Source: Cladopsammia gracilis (lineage: Eukaryota > Cnidaria > Anthozoa > Scleractinia > Dendrophylliidae). From it: DNA of 64,000 bases. The notes beneath the pieces are model-generated. The model was not told the origin of the DNA, made no database searches, and worked only from the letters and a program-made list of their open reading frames with translations. The position numbers and the translations under genes are program-made. Of this stretch, positions 14,801 through 26,200 are shown in pieces. Every line of letters starts with the position of its first letter. Position 1 is the first letter of the stretch. The stretch is taken from assembly GCA_022457155.1 (NCBI GenBank), contig JAJGOT010000309.1:822501-886500 (forward strand). The letters run 5' to 3'.

Positions 14801-17235
14801 ACCCCAATGTGATTTCTTTTGTTTTATTCCCCCAAGCCTCGGAGCCAAGTATGAATTTTAATATATCGAAATTGGTCTATTGTGCAGAAGTAGAACGTAT
14901 AGACCTTTCCCGCATTCCACTCCAGTGAGCACACACAATGAAACGAGGTCGAGGCTTGGGTGGACAATTTCATACAAATGACTTTATTTTGTCCACCCCA
15001 GCCTCGAGTTGGTGCCTTTGTTCACAGGAATGCGGGAAAGGTCTATTAAATGCAGTTGACTTTATGAAGTGATGCTCCACATAAAAACTACCGTAAACTT
15101 CATTGTTCTGCGGCATTGGTTCTTTCCCATATAGAATATCTTTGATTTCAAGAATAGGGGAGGGGCTGATGGTTCATAATTATATTTCAGTATAAAAATA
15201 AAGAAAATCCATTTGCGTAGAATAAAATTTAGGAAATGTTCGTGCTTAACCAATGAGAATAGCACTAGACAATAGCTAATTATTTTGTTTATTTGATGAA
15301 GTTCCCAATTACAATACCTTTTAAAAAATGCATGTTGTGCGATTGGGTCTCAAATTACTTGAAACCTTAAAATAATTAGACAAAATGCACCTTGAACCTT
15401 TTAACTTTTTAGCGATTTTCGAGTCTAGGCCAATCAGATCACTACTTGTAACAACGAAAAAAGTTGACATTCCATCGGGCATTGCCGTTCGGCACTTTCC
15501 TTCTTATGCGGATCGTTACTTAATATATATTGTTCTAAAAGTAAAAAAAAATAACAATTCATGTTATCGTACCTAGGGATAAAAAAATTGGAGAATGCTC
15601 GGTCAAATGACCCAAATGTTTGGTATTCCATCTTTTGTTTCTTTATGTGAGAATCTCCTACGGGATATTGGTATTTTTGAACATTTTCGCACGTTATTTT
15701 ACAATATATATCTATTGATTGAAGTTGGATAATAATTTCAGACATGCCTGACCATCTTACTCGTGGAACGCCCGCGCGACGCGAGTTATTGCGGTAAATG
15801 TGAACAGCTCATGCACAGCGGTGTTACATTTCGTTTATGGAGTCAGCGGTTTTAAGCTGACTTTCCGACCCTGGCTGATTAATGTTCCATTCGTCAGTTA
15901 TAAAACCATAATTTTGTCCTTATTTTTTTATCAGATATGGCTGGCAGGACGCTGTTGAAGCGTTGATGGAAAATCAAAACGTGAAAATCATTAACTTTCA
16001 GAACCGTCAGGGGAAAACAGCGCTACACTTCGCATGTGCAGAGGGACATGAAAGCACCGCTGAGGTGCTTCTGAAGCTTGGTGCTGTCATAGAAAGGTAC
16101 AGAGGTCATCCTAACATTTCTGATCTTGCTTTCTCTGAAAATTGTCAGGCGATTGACGTGAATGATCCCAAAATGTTTCGGCTTTACATCGCTAAAGTAA
16201 CTTAACCTCAGTTACACATTATTCCTGTTTCAACTCGTGAATTTCCGAAGCGTCAAACGATTATAACAGACGGGACAAATATGCAAATTTTCACTCCTTC
16301 CCTTCCTTCCTTCCTTCCTTCCTTCCTTCCTTCCATGGGCTGAAATCTGTCATCGGTTATTCTGTCAGTGCGGCCGTTTACCCGTTCTAAATGGGAAGAA
16401 ATATAGATTGGGAATACTCGACCCCCGAAAAAGAGGACATTATGATCGCGATACATGACTGATGTTTCGCGTTTGGAATCCTTTGATCGATCTTGGGACT
16501 TCAAATGAGTTTTCAGCAAACATGGGTTTGCCACTTTCTTCTTTTATAATTGTAAAGTTATGAAATGTTTCAGTGAAATATATTTCATTTAGAGCCCTTC
16601 ATATTCACGAGTTTGTTCATATGAGCCTTTGATTTGTTCCAGAGATCAAAGTGACCGAACTCCGCTTCATCTTGCAGCCAGTAGAGGATCGCTGGCCTGT
16701 TGTCAAGTCATGGTAAATAAATACGAGGACTGTGTTAACGATGTCGACAAAAGCAAGGTACGAGATTTAAAGAAATGTTTTATATTTGCAAAACGTTTTT
16801 CAGTTTTCAAGCCATGTTTTAGGATAGCGAGCAAAATAGTTTTTTTAAAACGTAAAATTGCTGCGTTTTCCGTGAAATGTTTTTGTGTGCTGTTCCTAGG
16901 GAGATTTATTATTAATTCATTTCAAATATGCGGTGCAGGATGACAGTAAATAGTTCGACTATGAAAGTGATCATTTTGGTGAAAGATTCGAAAATCATGT
17001 TTCTTTTTTCACAATGTTCACTCATCAGTTGTCCAACTTATTAATATATACTTTCCTTTTAAAAGAATACTGCGATGCATCTAGCAGCGATCAATGGACA
17101 TCCAGCCGTAGTGGACTTCTTTCTGACTGTTCTCAAGGCTCAAATTTTAATGAACAACAGCAAAGAAAATATTTTAGACATCGCCGCCAAGTTAGAACAG
17201 AAAGACGTAGCAGCAGTGATAGCCAAACATGTAAG
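5878..17235 (+). CDS. TRPA-like channel, exons 1-14: N-terminus and ankyrin repeats
   Basis: Coding exons: 5878-6075, 6697-6781, 7085-7260, 7687-7782, 8188-8296, 9668-9765, 9978-10025, 11527-11712, 12235-12423, 14290-14376, 14615-14700, 15935-16096, 16643-16757, 17066-17235. Ankyrin helix starts of the TPLHxA type are visible, for example GKTPLHTAI and DTPLHAAV in exon 3, ATPLHLAA in exon 4, GKTPLHLAA in exon 8, RTPLYLAA in exon 9, FTPVHYAA in exon 10, TPIHVAA in exon 11, KTALHFAC in exon 12 and RTPLHLAA in exon 13. Exon 14 must use the donor GTCAGT at 17236, not the GTAAGG at 17231. Only the former keeps the frame into the tryptophan that opens exon 15. Confidence 0.9.
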
Positions 17236-20200
17236 GTCAGTGCTCTCATAACTCTGATGAGATGCTTTAAAAGAACTGAAGCATGTCAAAAGCAACCCCC
17301 CGGGGCGGGGGGTACTCCCTTTAATGGGCTATACGGGGATGCTCCGCCCGAAAGGGGTAGCTTTTTGAGGATGGAGGTATATGAAAGGGTAGGGACATTT
17401 CACGAGTTGAAGTATATGAAAGGGTAGGGATTTCACGAAGTATACGAAAGGGTAGGGGAAACACGAGTTGAAGTATAAAAAGGGTAAGAAAACTGCCATT
17501 TAAGTATTATAAAAGGGCCTTTCAAAATATATCAAACAGACGCACGTAAAGGCTATATGAAAGAGGTACCATTTTCAATGAAAGGTATATTAAAGAGGTA
17601 CCATTTTTAATGAAAGGAATATGGAAGGGGTATCTTTTCTGTCAAAAACGGTATATGAAAAGGTAAGGATTTGGATCTTGAGGCGGAGCATCCCTCTACA
17701 AAACTTGGTTGAGTACCCCCAACAGTAGTATAGGAGGGGTGAAATAAGCCGTATTTTTGCGGTGGAATCTCATTAATTTGCAGTGGAATACATTAACATC
17801 GTGAGCTATTATTCTCATGAATAAAATGCTGTGGAATCTCATTTACGTGCTGTGGTATACATTAGCGTGAGGTGGAATCTCATTAACGCCTTACCTGGAG
17901 GTGATGGAGATGATGTACACTTGTATCACCTTATTTGGTAATAATGCACGCTTGTATCACCTTATTTGGTAATGACAGACACATTTTCAATGACGTTATG
18001 TTTACGTTATGAGTGGCGATGGCTGGTGTAAGTAGTTTCACAAGGTTCCTTCCGGTTTCACAATCTATTGTTTGGTAAGCATAAAAGCCCTCGCGCTGCC
18101 CACCGTATCATTCACAAATTTGCAAGTAGTTGAGTTAAACCATGGATTTCAACCAGTTCAACACTTTGGAAGAGTTTGAAAATTGTATCAAAGTAAGGAA
18201 AAAGTGGGTTTAACGAGTACGAAAATAACTACATTTTTGGCGCAAAACATGGAAACGAGGCAAAGTGCAGCGGAGCGAAGAAAAAATTAAGAAGGCAAAA
18301 CTTCCGTTCCACTTGATCGCGTGTATAAATTATATTCGAGGGATTAACGACATGTAAATAGCATGAAAAACATGGCATGGAATGTGTTCAGGCTTGTTAT
18401 GCTGTTCCATTGTTCGTTCTTGTTATTCCAACTGAACAAAAAACTGTTTGTAACGTGAAATTTATGTCTATTTCGAGGGCCAAAAGGGACAAAAGGGCCA
18501 ATAGGGCATTTTTTCAGCACTTTAACACCTTGCGTGGAGTACACGCACTTTGTTAAGTTCAAACTATATTTATTGATTACAAACAATTTCATAATTATAC
18601 AGACAATTTTAAAGGGACAAACGGAACATATCAAGTCTTCATTGGTCGAGATCTCTCCAAACATACGTAGACTTGTCATAATAGACGTTATAATAGGCCA
18701 TTTCCGAGTTACGTTATGCCTCGTTGTCAAAGCGAGGCTAGGTGCACAACCTTTCATATGGAAATGAGTTTTATTTGCATTTGAATAAAAACTCATTTCC
18801 ATATGAAAGGTTGTGCACCTAGCCTCGCTTTGACAACGAGGCATAACGTAACTCGGAAATGGCCTATTGGTTTTCTCGTTAACCAATGGGGAGAAGCATT
18901 TCCAGTGACATTGTTAAGGAGTATCTGACTGCAACCATAATCATTTTGGGAAAGTTTAATTTTGCGTATGAACAATTTGTAATCTTTGTAATATTTTTAG
19001 GAGAAAATGTTTGCGCGAATATATATGCAAGTAATATATATATGCAAGTCTAGGTATGTTTGAAGACCGACCAGAGAGGCATTAAGACTTGATATGTCCC
19101 GTTTGTCCCTTTCGTCCTCATTGTCCTCGTTTTGTCCTTCTTGTCCTTAAATTGTCCCTGGTGTCCTTGTTTTGTCCTTTTTGTCCTTATCTTTTTAAGC
19201 TAAACCTTTTTTTAAAGGTCTTCATCTGTGTTAAGATTTCGAGCTGTTAACATGGTTAAACGAGTTTGTCGCGATTGCCCAATTCCGGGATGTGGAGCAA
19301 AATACCTCGTGAAATTATCTAACCATCTCACTGATGTGCAACAACTGGATCACATCCAGCGAAGAAAGTACCTGCAAGGGGCCAAACTGCAACCCAAGGT
19401 TAAAGTGGTTATATATCATGAAACGGAGAACAGCAAAGACTCGAGAGTATGTTCCACAAGTAAAACATATCCATCACCTCAACAAGAAGAAAAAAGCGTT
19501 GTTTACAATCTACCTATACCTAGGAAAGCAAAGGATTTATTGAAAACAAGAACAGGTGGTGTTGGAAAAGCAACCAAAACCGCCAAATGTCGTAAAAGAA
19601 CAACACATTCACCTCCTCGGTGGTTTATTTTGTAGTGTATACATAATACGGTGACTGCAAAAAAAGCCAACTATACACATGACGTGGATGTAACCTTCCT
19701 GTACCCATCCTGACTGTACCATTTCTGTACCCCTCCTGCACCCCTCCTGTACCCCTCCTTTGCCCTTTCTGTAACCCTATCATTTGATCACAACAGTAAA
19801 CACGAGAATCTGGTTACGTTTTTATATATGATCAAGGATTTGCGAAAACAGCCTCGAATATTAAATTTCTTGGATGATAGTGAATTCGCGGAACGTCCGT
19901 AAAGTTATTTCATTCTGACATTTTGTTATTAAACAAAACACAAATCAATTCATCAGGCTCTATTGAAATATATAAAAGAAACACGCCACCAGCTCAGTAT
20001 AGTTTAGTGTGTTGTCAGAACTAGTGCAGTTAAGATCACTGACGATGTGGAGCGACTATCAACAAGGGAATGGATATTCCGAAGGAAGCGAAAGTTCGCA
20101 AGAGAGCGAACAGTCATCTCAAGGCTCTCAATCCAGCGAAGAAATGGGATCTTCCCAAAAAGAAAAAGAGCAGATAGATCCTTGGTCGCGTATTCAAGCT

Positions 20201-23200
20201 GAAGCTTTTAGTCGCCACGAAGCCGAGTTCAACGCTTTGATAAATGAATACGAGCAAAACGGAGATTCACACAACGTGGCTCGCATTAAAGCTGAAAATG
20301 CTTTGCTTCCTGTTTATAGAAAGGAACTGAGAAAAATACTCTGGGAGAATCTACAATGGATGCGTGCTTTGAAGAAGGATTCGACCTTTCGAAAAGTTAT
20401 ACAAACCCAGCAAGAGCTAAAAGACACAGTCTGTATAATTATGAAATTGTTTGTAATCAATAAATATACTTTCAACTTAACAAAGTGCGTGTACTCCACG
20501 CAAGGTGTTAGGGTAAAAAACATATGCCTGATAAAATGCCCTTTTGGCCCTTTTGGCCCTCGAAATAGACATAAATTTCGCGTTGCAAACACTTTTTTGT
20601 TCAGTTGTAATAACAAGAACGAACAATGGAACAGTATAACAAGCCTGGACACATTCCATGCCATGTTTTTCATGCTATTTACATGTCGTTAATCCCTCGA
20701 ATATAATTTATACACGCGATTAAGTGGAACGGAAGTTTTGCCTTCCTAATTTTTTTCTTCGCTCCGCTGCACTTTGCCTCGTTTCCATGTTTTGCGCCAA
20801 AAATGTAGTTATTTTCGTACTCGTTAAACCCACTTTTTCCTTCCTTTGATACAATTTTCAAACTCTTCCAAAGTGTTGAACTGGTTGAAATCCATGGTTT
20901 AACTCAACTACTTGCAAATTTGTGAATGATACGGTGGGCAGCGCGAGGGCTTTTATGCTTACCAAACAATAGATTGTGAAACCGGAAGGAACCTTGTGAA
21001 ACTACTTACACCAGCCATCGCCACTCATAACGTACACATAACGTCATTGAAAATGTGTTTGTCATTACCAAATAAGGTGATACAAGTGTGCATTATTACC
21101 AAATAAGGTGATACAAGTGTACATCATCTCCATCACCTCCACGTAAGGCGTTAATGAGATTCCACCTCACGTTAATGTATACCACAGCACGTTAATGAGA
21201 TTCCACAGCATTTTATTCATGAGGATAATAGCTCACGACGTTAATGTATTCCACCGCAAATTAATGAGATTCCACAGCAAAAATACGGCTAATTTCATCT
21301 CCCCTATACTACTCCCAACCCCCAACCCCACCCCCTCCGGGGGACTAAAGCATGAGAAGCATGGCACAAAGCCTGATTACAATCTAAACAGACTCACCGC
21401 AACTTGGCAACACAACGTATAACGTAATAGTGTTAATCACTTTTGGCCTTAAGTGTTAGTATATGTAATAGGACTACATGCTGTCCAATTTGTCCAATAA
21501 TTGGATGAAAAAAATTCCGAGGACAGCAAAAATTGGACGAGGCCAATTTGGCTGTCAGAGGAGTTTTTTGAATCCAATTATTTCCAAATTGGACAAGCAT
21601 GTAGTCCTGTTACTTATTAATTATATAGCTAGTGAGGAAATACAGCTTCGTAAGGAAAACTATGGGAAAAAGCTGACCTGACTGCCAGAGGAATTCTTCG
21701 TCTTCTTCATTCAAAGCTTGAGATGCATTTTTTCGCTTTCCGTAACCCTTCACTCTCAATTCTCTTGCTTTCGCCTCAAGTTGTTGCCTTGACTTTTCAA
21801 ATTCGCGGTCTCGCAAGATGCTGTGTTTTTGCCAGCGTTTTTTAAATGGCGGTCCAACGCGCTCTGCATCACTGCCAGACTTTCTGGTTCATATTCGCCG
21901 CCGTCTTTTTTTCGAATTTCGGCAAAGAAGCGGCAGAGAATTGCATCTAGCTCTTCTGGAGGGATATCTTCAAACGTCTCGCTTCGTTATTATGCTGGAG
22001 TTTCCACTCGTTGAAAACGTGCAGCCAGTAAACTGAAACAAACTGCCCTATTTTTCCCCAAATAGGAAGCAAATAGGACAGTTTCTGCGTTTTTACTCAA
22101 ACTCCATATTGAAAACTGTCCAAATTAAATCCCAAATTGGACAGTTCTGAGAAATTAAAGGATAATAGCCGTGCTGACAATACTGGATTAACTGACTGTT
22201 ATATAATTAAATATATTACGTGAACTGTTATAATTTTCTCCTTGCACAAAAAGAAAATCGAAAATGGTCTGCTGAGATGGTATATGATGAATATAAATTT
22301 ACACGTAAAATAGGTCACGTGACATATTTTTGTCAATTCCCGGGCATGGAATTAGTTTCTATGCAGTGATGCAAAAAATAACTTGTTTTTCTCTTAGTTA
22401 ACCAATCTTGGCCATTGAGGTAAATCAAATCTTTTGAATGTATTAAAAACTAGAACGTCTTCAAAAAGGAATATTACAAGGTTGCAAAAGGGAAAATTAA
22501 CATGGTTGAAATGGGAACACAAGAAGGGCGCTTTATTGTGGCTGAATTTTAATACTTACTTATCTTAGGTGGAACGAGGTGTTGTGCAAGTGCTCAACCG
22601 GTCTAGTCCCCTTGATGAAGAAAATGATTGAAAGAATGCCGGAAATAGCAGTGGTAAGTATCCGTGACATAAAAACGATAGTGATGTTCGACGCAAATTT
22701 AAAAAAGAATCCCTAACGACACCAGAATCTAGTTTGTGGGCGTAGTAGCAATTGTATCCTAAGAGTTACCAAAACAACACTTTAACAATCGTTTCTCAAT
22801 TTTTATGGACAGTTTATAGGCAGTGATGTCGGCTGTATACATGTAGAAGGAGTAACAGAATGGAAGGAGTAGCGGTGATTCCGACAGAAAAATGCCCGCG
22901 GTGTGTGTGCGATAGGGATGGCAGGGGGGACTTCAAAGTGAAAGTGTTAGGGTGATCACTATGAGCCCACGAGAGCTTCCTGTATAACCTCCCACCAACA
23001 CTGCTAACTTGCTGCATTGTGCAAACGACAGGCCCATCCACTCCTTGATTCCTTGATGTCATCTACTCCTTTGTATTCCTTTGTATCTTTCACCTGCCAC
23101 AGTTTCCCTGTAAAGTCACTGCCGACAACTTCCCGTCCCCAGAGATGGGTGTGACCATACTCAACAAGTTTCATTGAGCGATGATCTTAATAGCAGCCAA

Positions 23201-26200
23201 ACGACTGACATATTTTACCTTTTAGGCGTTCATCATAAAATATTTCCGCCTGACAAATAAACAAAGATATTAATCCAGTATACATACATACATCAGTGGT
23301 ATGGCAGAAGAGATTTACAAACAGGGGGCATTACACACTTTTTGATTATCAGCAAATATCCAACGATAGAATAGCCAAACAAATGATATATCGTCTGCGG
23401 TTCTTTTAGTTTTTCCTTGATCAGTGCGTGGAGGAGAAAGGCGATCCTGAGTCTGAAAACTATATGGTAAGACGATAAACAATACGGTAAGACCATATAT
23501 AAACTATATGTAAATACCATAAATTATGTGATAAGACAATAAACTATATAGTAAGACCATTGATTCTGAAAACTATATGGTAAGGCCATTTTCGAGGCAA
23601 AGAAGCAACAACAGTAATAACAACAACTGAAACAACAGCAGCAGCAAACAAAAACGCGACAGAAACAACATTAACAAAACAACAGCAAAAACAACAAAAC
23701 AAAAGTAACAAGAATGGTAAACAACGAACTGAACAAATAGTAACAATAAACAACATCAACGACAACAACAACAAGTAAAGAAATAAGCAACAAAAACAAC
23801 ATTTTGAATAGCAAAACATCTGATGCTACTTTTATGAAAATATGTTTATTACAGGTGAAATATGACTTGAATTTAATTCAAGGACACTACCCAGGAGAAC
23901 GTCTAAAACCCGACAAAAAATCTTTGCAACTCATTGAGGTAAATAATTTATTTCATGTAACACGAGTACACGTATGTGTTCACACATCCTTTGGCTCTTA
24001 TTGACACAAGTGCTCTTGTTGCCCAACTCATTGTTTTCTTGTTTGTTAGACGATGGCTTTACACAGACGAGAGAGATGCTTGACCCATCCCATCAGCTTT
24101 ATGTTATTAAACACCAAATGGTAAGATTGAGAATTAATTCCAGAAAATTCCTAATGTGATGACTGTAAGTTCACATCAGGCAATTCTCAACAGTTTGCTG
24201 TTGTCATCATGTATTTTGATCATTGTTTACATGATACCGGTATGAGTATGGTACCGATAGGAAAGTCATATCGCGTTTACATAGACACTGTGAAGGGACA
24301 CTTCATACCGTACTGATAAAAACAACAAATACTGGCGACTATTACGCATGCGTTACCCGTTCCAGTCTTCCAGGAGACCGACTTCATACCGAAATGATTT
24401 CATATTGGATCCAAAATCTCGACCCGGTCCAACTACCGGTATAACTAGTACCGGTATGAGATTTTGTGCTGGTATCGTGTAAACGAATCCAGGAAAAAGA
24501 AAATTAATTTCCCTTTTGTTCCCTTACAGGAAGAAGTTTGGTTGGTTGACGTTTGCTTTAAATCTGTTCAGTTATTTCTGCTTTATTGTTCCGTTGACGG
24601 TACTGGCAGTGCACGGGCGAGGAGCAGTAAATTCCTTGTGCAATAATATTACCAACATTAAAGATGAGGTACGAGTCTTTGTTCTCAGTTACTGTTATTG
24701 TGTCCCTCTATATCAGCATGGACGCGAGTCTAATGGTTCATTTGACCCTTTCGAAGGAGCAGTTGATTAGCGCGCAAAGCGGGTGAGGTTCGTGTAATTG
24801 CAATTAAACCAGGGCGAAGGTCGGCCACGAGTTTCAATCTCCTCCAAATATTTTTCTTTCAGGTTTTAATCACAATTGCAGGCAATGAACTAATAAAGAT
24901 TTTGTTGTTGTTAATTGCCTCTAACTGTTTTTCAGGCTTCAGTCATATGTTTGTACTTTACATATCCATTGTCAAGAGATTTAATCATTGTTACACTTTG
25001 AAAGATGCATCAATCATTTTCAGCAGTGCTTTCTTCCGTCCGTACCTTGCTGGCATTTGTCGACATGTTCATGCCAGGAGATCTGCCCCGAGAGACCACT
25101 GCGGGAGAAAGAGGAAACTGCTGGATTTGACTGATATATTATCGACAAACAGTCAGGTTTTACTTATCTATTAATTTCATTTATTTTTTACAGCCGTCAA
25201 GATGCACATTTTCAGATTTGGTAAGTACGAAATTCAACTCGTTACCCATTCAACGAGATTCAAACTGGCCTCCTCTCTTGAAATACAAGGCTCTTCGCTG
25301 TCATCTAAGCTTATGCGGTATTATTTCATTATTGTGTTATAGTATCCCCATTTAGTGATTATTGTAACCTGCTAGTTCAGCTTGACACTTAAATAAAGAA
25401 ATTGTTTGATTGATTGATTGATTGTTGTTTTTAGACAACCCAGATTCTAGGCTTCGCTGTGTTAATAACGGCTTTAGTTCTGCTGCTGAAACACGTCATT
25501 TCAATGATTAAGAAGGTAAGCAACTTTGCAAAAACAATCGTTATTTCTTAACCTCCTCTTATTTTCGCTTTTGCCAATTTTTGTTAAGAAATGGTTATTA
25601 GCGTTGCGGGGTCACCAGAAGCGCTTAATTGCAATTCGGAGGCCTTAAATTCTAACCCACATTTCGATCACGTATACTAGCGTCCCCTTTCAAATCCTAG
25701 GCCACTTTGTGTAAATCGCCAACTGTTCTGAGCCAACTACTAACTCCCACTAATTGGGATGTTTAAAAAGTTTGTAAAAAAAAACATTGTAAAATATTTG
25801 AAAACAAATGGTAGCATGCAGAAGTACTGAAGAAGAGGTTTTATTTGAATGGTCACACCATAGGATTTCGTCCACAGACTCAAAAGTTAGAACAAATTGT
25901 ACCATGCAAAAGTACTGCTGAAGAGGTTTCATTTGAATGGTCACACCATAGGATTCCATCCACAGACTCAAAAGTTAGAATTACACTACATTTCTTCATA
26001 ATTGATCCGTGGGTAAAAGCGTTAAACAGCAATATACTGCAATACAAAACCCATTTTATTTTACAGCGTATGGCCTACATACTCAACCTCTTAAACATTG
26101 TGGAGTGGATCTGCTATATCGCTGCCATTATTTTCGTCCTTCCTCCTTGTGACTGTAAGACAGGTTATAGACTGCAGGTGGGCGCGGTCGCTATGTTCTT

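Larger units (their letters stand above)
17724..21313. mobile_element. 3.6 kb foldback element with 0.88 kb arms in TRPA intron 14
   Basis: The left arm (17724-18603) and right arm (20429-21313) are inverted copies of each other. The loop carries two ORFs (19252-19635 and 20045 onward) and further nested palindromes. Each arm holds a 23-codon reading frame starting MDFNQFNTLEEF (ATG at 18142 plus strand; ATG at 20895 minus strand). In the left arm it runs across a GTAAGG that could be a splice donor; the right arm has GGAAGG there. No transposase was recognised, so the element is probably non-autonomous or belongs to a family I do not know. Confidence 0.85.

Noticed and set aside
17231..17236. 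GTAAGG as donor of TRPA exon 14
   Set aside because: It breaks the frame into exon 15; GTCAGT five bases on restores the conserved tryptophan.
18344..18886. 180-codon minus-strand frame
   Set aside because: Lies across the foldback arm and nested hairpin; no family features, mirrored partly in the other arm.
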